Source: Firmicutes bacterium OM04-13BH
GTDB taxonomy: Bacteria > Bacillota > Clostridia > Lachnospirales > Lachnospiraceae
Length of the DNA: 64,000 nt
Reading direction: 5' to 3'
Assembly (NCBI GenBank): GCA_003481745.1
Contig: QULP01000005.1
Location: 62,001-126,000, forward strand
This document shows positions 8,814 through 17,335 of the stretch, piece by piece. Position 1 is the stretch's first letter. Every line of letters starts with the position of its first letter. Under the pieces are notes generated by a model, which made no database searches, was not told the origin of the DNA, and saw only the letters and a program-made list of their open reading frames with translations. A program made the translations under genes and the position numbers.

Positions 8814-9443
8814 CTATACCGATTCGGAATCTTCGTATAAGACTTCTGATAAAAGATTTGCAAGCCTTTGTTCTGCTGCTTTTGGTTTTTTGGAATAGAG
8901 CCTTACAACATCTGCCATCTCATTAAAAGCATTGATGGTATGAGTGATTTCCCTTAAGAACATAATCTCATTATATTCATCATTCGATTCAAACCCTATT
9001 GTTTTGGCAATATCCGTCTGACCGGCATTCCCCTTGAAATTTTTGCAGGCGAACTGGAAGGAATCCAAAAACAGACCATATTGTTTTAACATCAGTAGTA
9101 ATAAATCTTTTGAAAAAGCATCTTCTTCTTTGGTAAGGGCAAGCGGTAACTGTTCCAGAATATCTCCCATCGCATCACGAATCTGTAACTCTCTCTTATC
9201 CGTAATGTCGGTTTCATATTCATCTGTTTCCCCTTTGAGCCATTCCACAGATACATGGAGTGCTTCCGAAAGACCTTCCAGCACCATTTTTTTCGTATTG
9301 TCAATCGAACCATTCTCATAACGCAGGATTGTAGAAGCGGTAACCCCCATCTTCTCTGCGACATAAGGCTGTGTCAGATTCAATTCCAGACGGCGCTGTT
9401 TTACTCTGCTGCCTATCAGCTTGCGTAGTTCTTTATCTTTCAT
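8814..9443 (-). CDS. XRE family regulator of the mobilizable element
   Basis: A 209-residue protein with an N-terminal helix-turn-helix (SRVKQRRLELNLTQPYVAEK, then MGVTASTILRYENG, about 12-45) and a helical C-terminal domain of unknown ligand. ATG at 9443 was chosen because AAAGGAGGA precedes it by the right distance; the longer upstream frame has no such site. It is divergent from the excisionase gene across an operator-rich gap and upstream of the integrase, so it probably acts as the element's repressor. Confidence 0.85.
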   Translation of the reverse strand: MKDKELRKLIGSRVKQRRLELNLTQPYVAEKMGVTASTILRYENGSIDNTKKMVLEGLSEALHVSVEWLKGETDEYETDITDKRELQIRDAMGDILEQLPLALTKEEDAFSKDLLLLMLKQYGLFLDSFQFACKNFKGNAGQTDIAKTIGFESNDEYNEIMFLREITHTINAFNEMADVVRLYSKKPKAAEQRLANLLSEVLYEDSESV

Positions 9444-9482
9444 GCTGACTTCCTCCTTTTTCGGTATGTATGAATTATAGCA

Positions 9483-9612
9483 TTGTTTCTCCGTAATTGC
9501 AATACGCAATATAAAGTTTGTTTTTAACATTTCGTAATGCTTGACAAGAAGATGCAGAAAGGATATACTTACATTACGAAAATTGCATAATGCAATTTAT
9601 AAGGAGGTGATT
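9483..9612 (+). promoter_or_regulatory. excisionase promoter with palindromic operators
   Basis: TTGACA (9541-9546), 17-bp spacer and TATACT (9564-9569) form a strong promoter toward the excisionase. Around it lie CATTTCGTAATG, CATTACGAAAATTG, ATTGCAATACGCAAT and TTGCATAATGCAA, short palindromes or half-sites suited to the XRE repressor. Binding is inferred. Confidence 0.7.
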
Positions 9613-9614
9613 AT

Positions 9615-9845
9615 ATGACGCAAAGAAAAATTGCATTATCCATCGAAGAAGCTGCCGACTATACGGGAATCGGCAGAAACACCTTAAGACAGCTTGTAGA
9701 ATGGAAGAAACTTCCGGTATTAAAGGTTGGTCGCAAAGTCCTGATTAAAACCGATATTCTGGAAATGTTTATGGAAGCGAATGAAGGTCGTGATTTGAGG
9801 GATAGAGGAAATGTAAAAGCCGTAACAAGAACTGCGGCAAATTAA
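9615..9845 (+). CDS. xis: excisionase (Xis) family DNA-binding protein
   Basis: A 76-residue winged-helix protein: LSIEEAADYTGIGRNTLRQL then LPVLKVGRKVLIKTDILEMF is the standard Tn916-type excisionase pattern of helix-turn-helix plus wing. It starts with ATG after a perfect AAGGAGGTGATT site. It should bind DNA near the element ends and direct the integrase toward excision. Its integrase carries a stop codon, so excision may depend on another integrase. Confidence 0.85.
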   Translation: MTQRKIALSIEEAADYTGIGRNTLRQLVEWKKLPVLKVGRKVLIKTDILEMFMEANEGRDLRDRGNVKAVTRTAAN

Positions 9846-9848
9846 AAA

Positions 9849-9870
9849 GGCGGCTTCCAAAGAAACCGCC
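9849..9870 (-). terminator. hairpin with T-tract on minus strand
   Basis: GGCGG CTT ... AAA CCGCC stem. The T-run (TTTTT) lies on the minus-strand side, next to the excisionase stop. It may insulate the regulatory gap from leftward transcription. The plus side lacks a T-run. Confidence 0.4.
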
Positions 9871-9985
9871 AAAGGTTCTATCAGACCGAAGCCATGATAT
9901 ACCTACACGCAAGAAGATTATACCATGTGCTTCTTCTGATACGCAACCAAGAACTTATGTTTGCAAGAGAAAGGAGAATGTAATA

Positions 9986-10300
9986 ATGGCAAAATCAACA
10001 AAAAGTTATGAAGAACGAATGCTTGAAATGGAAAAGAAAGAGCAGGAAAGCCTTGAAAAGGCGAAAAGATATGCAGCACAGAAGAAAGAACTTCTGAAGC
10101 GAAAGAAAGCCGAAGAAAGTAAAAAACGAACCCATAGGCTCTGTCAGGTTGGCGGTGCGGTGGAATCCGTTCTTGGTTCGCCTATTGAGGAAGAAGACAT
10201 CCCAAAGCTGATTGGTTTTCTGAAAAAGCAGGAAACCAACGGGAAATTTTTCTCAAAGGCAATGCAGAAAGAAACAAATACCGATATGGAGGAAGTGTAA
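9986..10300 (+). CDS. DUF3847 mobile-element protein
   Basis: A 104-residue, highly charged protein. Its N-terminal half is a lysine/glutamate-rich coiled coil (ERMLEMEKKEQESLEKAKRY). Its C-terminal half has the conserved VGGAVESVLGSPIEEEDIPK segment found in DUF3847 proteins of mobilizable elements, encoded just upstream of MobA/MobL relaxases. It may be an accessory relaxosome protein, but this is inference from position. ATG follows GAAAGGAG. Confidence 0.8.
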   Translation: MAKSTKSYEERMLEMEKKEQESLEKAKRYAAQKKELLKRKKAEESKKRTHRLCQVGGAVESVLGSPIEEEDIPKLIGFLKKQETNGKFFSKAMQKETNTDMEEV

Positions 10301-10386
10301 TGGCGGAGGGGATGAGGTTTTCATTCCCTTCATTGCTTTTTTATGAAGGGCGCACTTATGGACAACCAGAGGTCGTCCCAATAAGT

Positions 10387-10420
10387 TTGCCACAAGTGGC
10401 AACCGGTCTGCGCTCACGCT
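10387..10420 (+). other. candidate origin of transfer (oriT)
   Basis: TTGCCAC AA GTGGCAA is a perfect 7-bp hairpin immediately followed by CCGGTCTGCGCTC. Known IncQ/MobQ-type oriT sites have a hairpin followed by ACCGGTAAATGCGCCCT, where the relaxase nicks. The layout (hairpin, CCGGT, TGCGC) and the position 230 bases before the MobA/MobL start agree. The nick site is inferred. Confidence 0.55.
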
Positions 10421-10627
10421 TGCCGGGCTCATTCCGTCGGCGGGGCTTTCAGCCAGACCTGCTCATGCCGCAGGAGGCACTCTTCGCCAGAGGGGCGCAT
10501 TCCATGCAGGCTGCTATGCGCAGGGCACTCTTACGCAGAGGGCGTTCCGGCAATGCTGCTTTTCCTAAAACCGAAAGCAATGTTGCCGGAAATCTATGCC
10601 GGATGTGCAGAAAGGAGGCATCCAGAC

Positions 10628-12349
10628 ATGGCGATTTTTCATTACACAGTCAAAATAGTCGGACGTAGTAAAGGGAAATCTGTTATCTCCGCTTCCGCAT
10701 ATCTCAATGGGGATGTGATGAAAAATGAGGAAACCGGGCGAATCAGTTATTACACTTCTAAAAAAGAAGTGGTCTACACCAGTCTGATGATGTGCGAAAA
10801 CGCACCTCCTGAATGGCAGATAGTACCAGAGGAAAATATAAAACGCTTTCAGAAATCTGTCCGATACAAAAAGTCAGCAGATAAAGAAGCTGCTTTAGAA
10901 AAATTTAAAATCACATTTCAGAAACAGAGGTTATGGAATGAGGTATTGAAGATTGAAAAAAGTGCGGATGCCCAATTTGGCAGGTCATTTGAATTTGCCC
11001 TCCCAAAAGAATGGAGCAGACAGGAACAGATCCAATATACAGCCGACTATATCAAAAAAACATTTGTGGATAAGGGAATGTGTGCTGATTGGAGTATCCA
11101 CGACAAAGGGGATGGCAACCCTCATGTCCACCTGCTTCTGACGATGCGACCTTTTAACCCGGATCATTCTTGGGGAAAGAAAGAAGTCAAGGATTGGGAT
11201 TTTGTCAGAGATAAAAGCGGAAATGTCGTGATTGACGAATCCCATCCGAACTGGTGGCAGGATAAGAAAAACCCTGACCGTCATGGAATCCGTATCCCTG
11301 TATTAGATGAAAACGGAATCCAAAAGATTGCTACAAGAAACCGCCTGCAATGGAAACGTGTGCTGACCGATGCTACTGGATGGAACAATCCAAAAAACTG
11401 TGAGCTGTGGCGGAGCGAGTGGGCAAAGGTGTGTAATGAACATCTGCCTTTGCATAATCAGGTCGATCACCGTTCTTATGAAAAGCAGGGAAAACTCCAG
11501 ATCCCTACCATCCATGAAGGTGCTGACGCAAGAAAGATTGAACAAAAGTTTCTTGCCGGGCAGGAAATAGAAGGTTCGTGGAAAGTAGCGGAAAATCAAA
11601 TCATAAAACAACAAAACACATTATTGCAAAAGATACTGGACACCTTTGGGAAAGTATCAGGTGCATTATCATTATGGAAGGAGCGATTAAATGACATTAG
11701 AAGAAAGCTGGGAAATTATACCCTTAATGGAATCCATGATTGTGCAAATCGAAGAACAGCAGACCTTAATGGCAGAAATGCTTCTGGAAATGCAGAACCG
11801 GGACAATCAACTCTCTCTTATGCAGGAACAGAATCAGAAATTACAAAAATTAAACAGCGAGTTATCCGAGCTGCTCAACATTTTGCCAAATACCGAGGAA
11901 CTGCTTTCCAAGATGGAAGAACAGAAAACGAAGATAGAACTTTTGGAAAACGAAAATCAGCAATGGCAGATATTGGCACAGAAGCTGAACAGCGAAAACA
12001 GTTTATTACTGAAACAGAACACCGAATTGCTGAACTGGAACAGCAGATAGAGAAAGGACGTGATATAGATGAACGAATCCAGAGAATTAAAGAACGCCGA
12101 ACAGTTGGAAGAACTTCTGCGCTTGACCGAGGAGATACAAGAAGAACTGGAACAGAAAGACCAGCTTATCGTGGAACTGAAGACGCAGCTCAGCGAATCT
12201 CTGACCTTGAACGAGAAATTAAACAAAGAGAACAGATCCGGGAATATTCAAGCATTAAAGAACGACTTGAAGCTGGCAGACAGAGCATTGCGGATCGAGA
12301 AAGAGAAGCTGCTAAGCGCAAACGTCATGATCGGGGAATGTCAAGATAA
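10628..12349 (+). CDS. MobA/MobL family relaxase
   Basis: A 573-residue MobQ-class relaxase that would nick oriT and lead DNA transfer. The N-terminal domain begins MAIFHYTVKIVGRSKGKSVI with SASAYLNGD. The metal-binding histidines are in HDKGDGNPHVHLLLTMRPF (about 158-176) and the catalytic Tyr lies in the N-terminal part. ATG at 10628 is preceded by AAAGGAGG. The C-terminal 220 residues are low-complexity and charged because the same DNA also encodes two other proteins in a second frame. The element has no coupling protein or secretion genes here, so it would be mobilized in trans. Confidence 0.9.
   Translation: MAIFHYTVKIVGRSKGKSVISASAYLNGDVMKNEETGRISYYTSKKEVVYTSLMMCENAPPEWQIVPEENIKRFQKSVRYKKSADKEAALEKFKITFQKQRLWNEVLKIEKSADAQFGRSFEFALPKEWSRQEQIQYTADYIKKTFVDKGMCADWSIHDKGDGNPHVHLLLTMRPFNPDHSWGKKEVKDWDFVRDKSGNVVIDESHPNWWQDKKNPDRHGIRIPVLDENGIQKIATRNRLQWKRVLTDATGWNNPKNCELWRSEWAKVCNEHLPLHNQVDHRSYEKQGKLQIPTIHEGADARKIEQKFLAGQEIEGSWKVAENQIIKQQNTLLQKILDTFGKVSGALSLWKERLNDIRRKLGNYTLNGIHDCANRRTADLNGRNASGNAEPGQSTLSYAGTESEITKIKQRVIRAAQHFAKYRGTAFQDGRTENEDRTFGKRKSAMADIGTEAEQRKQFITETEHRIAELEQQIEKGRDIDERIQRIKERRTVGRTSALDRGDTRRTGTERPAYRGTEDAAQRISDLEREIKQREQIREYSSIKERLEAGRQSIADREREAAKRKRHDRGMSR
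11691..12050 (+). CDS. coiled-coil protein nested inside relaxase gene
   Basis: A 119-residue protein encoded wholly within the relaxase gene in a different frame. ATG follows AAGGAGCGATTAA. The sequence is almost entirely a Leu/Glu/Gln-rich coiled coil (EMLLEMQNRDNQLSLMQEQN, then KLQKLNSELSELLNILP). The protein-like heptad pattern and the good ribosome binding site argue that it is real. Similar overlapping coiled-coil genes accompany this relaxase type in other gut elements (family knowledge). Role unknown; perhaps a relaxosome partner. Confidence 0.65.
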   Translation: MTLEESWEIIPLMESMIVQIEEQQTLMAEMLLEMQNRDNQLSLMQEQNQKLQKLNSELSELLNILPNTEELLSKMEEQKTKIELLENENQQWQILAQKLNSENSLLLKQNTELLNWNSR

Positions 12350-13034
12350 AATACGCTGTTTAACACAACAACGGGATTATGCCCGGACACATCAGAAAAT
12401 CGTAGAGATACCGGTAGAAAAGCCGGTACTCTATGAAAAATGTGAAGCCTGTGACCGGACAGCCTATCAGAATGAAAAAGCGAAATACGAAACACAAAAA
12501 GAGCGACTTGCCGGACAGTATAAAGCAAAAACGGTAAGGTTCCAAACAACCTTGTTCCTTCTTGCATGGTATTCGCTGACAACCACTCTTTTTCAGGCAG
12601 TACAGTCAGATGTGTTCCTTTCCGATTGTAAATCATTCTTTCATGATGCGGCGTCATTCATACAGATCTTTATCGGATGGACGATTTCTGCCGGGCAATC
12701 TGTGGCACAGATTAGTACCAAAATTCCTAATGCGTTTATAGCCGGAATCATATATTGGGTATTGCTGATATTGGTTGTCGGAATATGTGTCGCAGGGACA
12801 GGGATACTGGCGATACTGATAGAAATAAAGGTTATAGAATTATATAAGAAAAACTGTTGGGATGTTATTACCCTACTGATAATACTGACAAGTACTGCTG
12901 TCATCATTTATTTTGGAGAAACAATCAAAAAGGTACTGTCAGTAAATCTTCTATTGCTTTTTGTGCTTTCACAGGGAGCATATGTTGGACTTAGATGTTA
13001 TTTGAAAAATCAGTTAAATACCAAGCTATATTGA
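12069..13034 (+). CDS. DUF6040-type coiled-coil membrane protein
   Basis: A 321-residue protein whose first 281 bases overlap the relaxase 3' end in another frame. N-terminal 170 residues are coiled coil (ELKNAEQLEELLRLTEEIQE) with a CEACDRTAYQNEK motif. Then come four or so membrane helices (TTLFLLAWYSLTTTLF, AGIIYWVLLILVVGICVAGT, VITLLIILTSTAVIIYFG, VNLLLLFVLSQGAYVGL). This resembles DUF6040 proteins next to MobA/MobL. It could anchor the relaxosome at the membrane (inference). ATG is preceded by AAAGGACG. Confidence 0.75.
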   Translation: MNESRELKNAEQLEELLRLTEEIQEELEQKDQLIVELKTQLSESLTLNEKLNKENRSGNIQALKNDLKLADRALRIEKEKLLSANVMIGECQDKIRCLTQQRDYARTHQKIVEIPVEKPVLYEKCEACDRTAYQNEKAKYETQKERLAGQYKAKTVRFQTTLFLLAWYSLTTTLFQAVQSDVFLSDCKSFFHDAASFIQIFIGWTISAGQSVAQISTKIPNAFIAGIIYWVLLILVVGICVAGTGILAILIEIKVIELYKKNCWDVITLLIILTSTAVIIYFGETIKKVLSVNLLLLFVLSQGAYVGLRCYLKNQLNTKLY

Positions 13035-13061
13035 TGAAAATATGATAGAAAAACGTATAAG

Positions 13062-13093
13062 AGCAGGGGATAAAACGCACATCGTCCCCTGCT
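13062..13093 (+). terminator. terminator-like hairpin after mobilization genes
   Basis: AGCAGGGGA and TCCCCTGCT form a 9-bp GC-rich stem with a 14-base loop, between the mobilization genes and the convergent XRE gene. The following TATTATATTATCC is only weakly T-rich. Confidence 0.65.
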
Positions 13094-13108
13094 ATTATAT
13101 TATCCTTT

Positions 13109-13441
13109 TCAATTTCTATTAGGATATGTCTGTTTCATTGTTTCAGCAATGTAAATAACATTGGAAACTAACATAATGTGCTTTCTGCAACTGTGTTCGT
13201 CCCGCTGTTCTTCCCGGTAGAAAAACTGGTCTACGGAAATATCGAACATGGTAACGAGTTTGAAAAATAAATTGAAGCTGGGATGTTGTCCCTTGTTTTC
13301 AATATTCATAATCGTGCGGTCTGTCTTGCCGACCAGCTCCGCCACATAGGCCTGTGTCCAGCCCCTTTCCTCTCTGGCTTGTTTGATTGCCAGCCCGAGC
13401 CCATGAAAGTCAAACCTGATTTCATCTTGGTTCATTCTCAT
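13109..13441 (-). CDS. XRE family transcriptional regulator
   Basis: A 110-residue helix-turn-helix protein: LAIKQAREERGWTQAYVAEL with VGKTDRTIMNIENKGQHPSF (about 15-55), then a short C-terminal extension rich in Cys/His (EEQRDEHSCRKH). It lies between the mobilization genes and the cargo, divergent from the response regulator, so it may control the cargo or the mobilization genes. ATG follows GGGTGAT. Ligand unknown. Confidence 0.82.
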   Translation of the reverse strand: MRMNQDEIRFDFHGLGLAIKQAREERGWTQAYVAELVGKTDRTIMNIENKGQHPSFNLFFKLVTMFDISVDQFFYREEQRDEHSCRKHIMLVSNVIYIAETMKQTYPNRN

Positions 13442-13632
13442 ATCACCCTATATCATTGTACATTTCGGGTTGAATTATGAGAATGTAATGAAATTTGATG
13501 TTAAGTAGTATTTTATTTCATTATCAAATAGCCACATGATTGAATATAGCAAACGATTGTGATAAAGTTGATACGAATATGCCATAAAATTATATTCTGC
13601 AAATTGATCAATGTTAAAGAGAGGTATTTTAT

Positions 13633-14316
13633 ATGAATTACACAATTCTAATAGTTGATGACGATATGGCTATCAATGATATGCTTGTTAAATATCTTCG
13701 GAAAAATGGTTATATAACATATTCTGCTTATTCAGGAACAGAAGCCCTTCTTTTTCTTGAAAAGCAAAAAGTTAATCTGATTATTTTGGATTTAATGCTT
13801 CCCGGTCTTTCTGGTGAACAAGTTTTAGCAGAAATAAAGAAAACAAAAAATGTACCTGTAATCGGTCTATCTGCAAAAGAAGATTCTAAAAGTAAAATTT
13901 TCTTATTGAAAAACGGTGCTGATGATTATGTAACGAAACCCTTCGATATAGAAGAACTACTTGCAAGGATTGAAACGATTTTGCGACGGATTTATGAAAA
14001 TCAATATACATCAAATTCCTTGTTATGTTGTGGCGATTTAAATTTAGATACAACAGGAATGGAGGCCACTCTAAAAAATCAAAAATTGCCCCTTACAAAA
14101 AATGAGTTTGCTATATTGAAAATGCTTATGGAACATCCGCAACAAGTATTTACGAAAGATATGATTTATGAGCAATTATGGAATGAAACTTTAGAGGGAA
14201 CTGAAAATGCTATCAATGTTCATATCAGCAACTTACGCAAAAAAATTGCTGCAATAGATAATAGTAAATCATATATTAAAACGGTTTGGGGAATTGGGTT
14301 TAAGATGGACATATAA
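13633..14316 (+). CDS. OmpR-family response regulator
   Basis: A 227-residue response regulator. The receiver domain shows acidic pair DDD near residue 9, phospho-acceptor Asp in LIILDLMLPG (about 55) and the conserved Lys in VTKPFD (about 103). The C-terminal winged helix ends NVHISNLRKKI and VWGIGFKM. It leads a four-gene set with an ABC transporter and a histidine kinase, the usual layout of peptide-antibiotic sensing and resistance modules. ATG follows AGAGAGGTATTTT. Confidence 0.9.
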   Translation: MNYTILIVDDDMAINDMLVKYLRKNGYITYSAYSGTEALLFLEKQKVNLIILDLMLPGLSGEQVLAEIKKTKNVPVIGLSAKEDSKSKIFLLKNGADDYVTKPFDIEELLARIETILRRIYENQYTSNSLLCCGDLNLDTTGMEATLKNQKLPLTKNEFAILKMLMEHPQQVFTKDMIYEQLWNETLEGTENAINVHISNLRKKIAAIDNSKSYIKTVWGIGFKMDI

Positions 14317-14395
14317 TCTTTATGAAATCCTTAGATTTAGAAAATAATTTACTTAAACTTATCCCTTACACTAAAACCACAAGGAGGGATATATC

Positions 14396-15310
14396 ATGGA
14401 ATATATACTAAGAACGAACACAGTATCTAAAAAATACACAAATTATTATGCTGTTGATAAAGTATCCATTTCTATTAAAAAAGGCGAAATATATGGCTTG
14501 ATTGGAGAAAATGGTGCTGGTAAGTCTACTTTAATGAAAATGATTGCAGGTTTGGTTGAACCATCAGAAGGCTCTATTGAACTATTTGGAAATTTTGTTC
14601 CCCAGACTGAGCGTTATCGTATTGGTTGTGTGATTGAATCTCCGGCACTTTATGCAGAATTAACCGCAAAACAAAATTTGGAAGTATTTAGAAATGCATA
14701 TGGACTGTCAAGCAAAGAATCTGTACAACAAATTTTAAAGCAGGTGGGTCTGTCACAATATGAAAATAAAATTGTCAAAAAATTTTCATTAGGTATGAAA
14801 CAGCGTTTAGCCATTGGCATTGCCTTGTTGGGAAATCCTGATTTTCTGATTCTTGATGAACCTATCAATGGCTTAGATCCGACTGGAATACAAGATATGA
14901 GGAATTTCTTATTAAAACTAAATAGGGAAGAACATATTACCATTATGATTTCCAGTCATATCTTGGGGGAATTGTCAAAAATTGCAACGAAATACGGCAT
15001 TATTAAAAATGGCAAGCTGATTGAAGAAATCACTGCAAAAGAATTAAATGAAAAATGTCAATGTTGTTTAAAAATTAAGGCATCAGATACTGCACAGGCC
15101 GCTATTTTAATAGAGAAAAATCTCCATACTAAAAACTACGAAATTCTTTCCGATAATAATATTCGGATTTTTGAATATGTAGACAATCCCGGAATTGTAA
15201 ACTCCTTACTGGTTAATCATGGAATTTCTGTTGATGAATGTACTGTAACAAAGGAGTCACTGGAAGATTACTTTAATGAAAAAATGAGAGGAGGCATAGT
15301 CAATGCTTAA
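14396..15310 (+). CDS. ABC transporter ATP-binding protein (BcrA/lantibiotic type)
   Basis: A 304-residue ATPase with Walker A GENGAGKST (about 39-47), signature LGMKQRLAIGIAL, Walker B FLILDEP and the switch histidine in SSHI. A C-terminal extension of about 90 residues is typical of BcrA-like and lantibiotic-immunity ATPases. It would power the permease encoded next, overlapping by 8 bases. RBS AAGGAGGGATATATC precedes ATG. Probable role: removing or resisting a membrane-active peptide; the substrate is inferred from the module only. Confidence 0.88.
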   Translation: MEYILRTNTVSKKYTNYYAVDKVSISIKKGEIYGLIGENGAGKSTLMKMIAGLVEPSEGSIELFGNFVPQTERYRIGCVIESPALYAELTAKQNLEVFRNAYGLSSKESVQQILKQVGLSQYENKIVKKFSLGMKQRLAIGIALLGNPDFLILDEPINGLDPTGIQDMRNFLLKLNREEHITIMISSHILGELSKIATKYGIIKNGKLIEEITAKELNEKCQCCLKIKASDTAQAAILIEKNLHTKNYEILSDNNIRIFEYVDNPGIVNSLLVNHGISVDECTVTKESLEDYFNEKMRGGIVNA

Positions 15311-16058
15311 TTTAATTAGAGCTGATTTTTATAAAGCAATACATGGAAAAGTCTTGAAAGTATGTTTTCTTATGATGACAGGATGGATATTCTTATGTGC
15401 TTATGCACAAAAAGCAACGATTGGCATGAGGGAATATTTGGTAGGTACAGAAGTTTCTGCAAATTACTGGGATTCTTTTTTTAATTATTACCCGGTTGTA
15501 TTCCCTTTGATTGTTTTTTGCAGCTACTATTTCTCAAATGATTTTCGTCAAGGGACTGTAAAACATTATATAGAAAAAGGTCTGTCACGATGGAGTTACT
15601 TCTTCTCAAAATTTGTAATTGGCTGGATTGTATCATTCTTTTTTTTGGTGTCTGCCTTTTTAATTGGTTTGTTATGTAATAAAATTTTTTTTGAAATAAG
15701 CGGTCTTACTTTTACAAACATTAGCAATATAGTGTCCTACATATTCTGTGAGGCATTATATCATATGGCTGTATCAACGCTCGCAATTTCACTTGTTTTT
15801 CTCATAAGAAACAGTTCAGTTAGCATGGCAGTTAATGCTTTGCTTATATTTTTTGGTTATCTGGTTCTTCATGGATTGGAAAGTATTTTGGGCTTAGGAT
15901 ATAACATCACAATTTTTTGGGCAATTAGTAATATCAATAAAACAAGAATAGATATGGCAGTTCAATGGCTTCCAACCGCAATTATCATTTTCTTCGCCTA
16001 TATGATTATATTTGGTGGAGTTATAGGAACAATTTTCAAGAAAAGAGATATTACATAA
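15303..16058 (+). CDS. ABC-2 type transporter permease
   Basis: A 251-residue integral membrane protein with about six helices (for example VVFPLIVFCSYYF, FFFLVSAFLIGLLC, AVSTLAISLVFLI, IIIFFAYMIIFGGVIG). The size and the LIRADFYKAIHGKVLKV start fit ABC-2 permeases paired with BcrA-type ATPases. The start codon lies 8 bases before the ATPase gene ends, indicating translational coupling. It should form the membrane half of the transporter. Confidence 0.85.
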   Translation: MLNLIRADFYKAIHGKVLKVCFLMMTGWIFLCAYAQKATIGMREYLVGTEVSANYWDSFFNYYPVVFPLIVFCSYYFSNDFRQGTVKHYIEKGLSRWSYFFSKFVIGWIVSFFFLVSAFLIGLLCNKIFFEISGLTFTNISNIVSYIFCEALYHMAVSTLAISLVFLIRNSSVSMAVNALLIFFGYLVLHGLESILGLGYNITIFWAISNINKTRIDMAVQWLPTAIIIFFAYMIIFGGVIGTIFKKRDIT

Positions 16059-16077
16059 TGCAGGGAGGGATAATGTT

Positions 16078-16995
16078 ATGAGTGTGGTACTTCAAATATA
16101 TGCTATCATTGTGACACTATCTCTTATTATTGTTTTATCATTTTACTTGCTTCATCGTAGGGAGGTAACCCGGTTAAGCCAGAAATTGCAAACACTTTTA
16201 CATTCATTTACCCATGCGGAATTGACATTAGATTTTCCCTCTTCCGATATAACCGATCTTGTAAATGCTTTAAATGAATTGCTTCGAGTTTACCACAAAC
16301 AAGTATATTCATTACAAAAAAAGGATGAGGCAATCAAAGAAACAATTACAAATTTAGCTCATGATCTTAGAACACCTGTGACTGCTATTCAAGGATATAC
16401 CCAAATGCTTCTACAATCGCCGGAGTTGTCCGCGGAAGATTTAGATGCAGCAGCTGTTATAAATGAAAGATTGAATGTTTTAAATCAGTTACTAAATCAG
16501 TTGTTTGAATTTGCACGAATAGAAGCTGATGAAATGGAATTTTCTTATACTACATTTGATTTAAATGCTGTTTTACGCTCTGTTGCAGTTTCCTTTTTTA
16601 AATCTTTTGAGGAACGCAAAATAATTCCAGCATTAAGTATTGCAGAGATTTCTTTTCCATTTTATGGAGATGAAAAAGCAGTAACCAGAATTTTTGAAAA
16701 TATCATTTCTAATGCCTTGTCACATGGGAAAAGTGATTATCATTTTTCATCTTATGATAATAATGAATATTATTACTTTTCTTTTCAGAATATTACTGAC
16801 AGCATAAGTGAATCTGATATAGATAAAATATTTAATCGCTTTTATACAACAGATTTATCTCGTTCTCGCAAAACAACTGGTTTAGGTCTCACGATAGCAA
16901 AGAATTTAACTGTGAAAATGGGCGGTTCTATCAGTGCTTCTCTAAATAATAATGTTTTTGAAATTGTAGTGTGCTTTCCTAAGCAAAAAGGATAA
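16078..16995 (+). CDS. sensor histidine kinase
   Basis: A 305-residue kinase. An N-terminal membrane helix (IYAIIVTLSLIIVLSFYLL) is followed by a short linker with no extracellular sensor, the H-box NLAHDLRTPVTAIQGY (His about 97) and an ATPase domain with FENIISNALSHG (N-box) and TTGLGLTIAKN (G-box). Kinases of this compact, intramembrane-sensing type often sense through their partner ABC transporter. It presumably phosphorylates the response regulator at 13633. Confidence 0.88.
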   Translation: MSVVLQIYAIIVTLSLIIVLSFYLLHRREVTRLSQKLQTLLHSFTHAELTLDFPSSDITDLVNALNELLRVYHKQVYSLQKKDEAIKETITNLAHDLRTPVTAIQGYTQMLLQSPELSAEDLDAAAVINERLNVLNQLLNQLFEFARIEADEMEFSYTTFDLNAVLRSVAVSFFKSFEERKIIPALSIAEISFPFYGDEKAVTRIFENIISNALSHGKSDYHFSSYDNNEYYYFSFQNITDSISESDIDKIFNRFYTTDLSRSRKTTGLGLTIAKNLTVKMGGSISASLNNNVFEIVVCFPKQKG

Positions 16996-17077
16996 AAAAC
17001 TGATGAACCTGCTTTGGTGGTTAAAAAAAACGCTTATAAAGTAGGTGTATTACATTGCTTATTCACATAAAAAACTT

Positions 17078-17101
17078 GATGGCGGTTTCAAAGCCGCCAT
17101 C
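17078..17101 (+). terminator. intrinsic terminator of cargo operon
   Basis: GATGGCGG TTTCAAAG CCGCCATC gives an 8-bp perfect stem followed by TTTCGTG. It lies about 85 bases after the histidine kinase stop. Confidence 0.7.
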
Positions 17102-17335
17102 TTTCGTGCAAATAATATTCTAACACAAACATGGTGGCGTAGGAGGATACTCGTTCAAAGGAATAATATCAATAAATGAATTATGAATGGTCCTACTAAG
17201 AAGAAAAGCGGCAGAGATTTCTCCCCTGCCACTTTGATTATGTAAAAAATATCTGTGTTAACGAGTCTCTTGCCTTGCTTGTATCTCGTTCATTTTTCCA
17301 ATCGAAAATCAGATATAAACTTTTGTTTAAATTGC

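Noticed and set aside
10300..10668. 122-codon frame between DUF3847 and the relaxase
   Set aside because: Arg/Leu/Gly-rich composition, no recognisable fold, and it covers the candidate oriT and the relaxase start. More likely the non-coding transfer-origin region.
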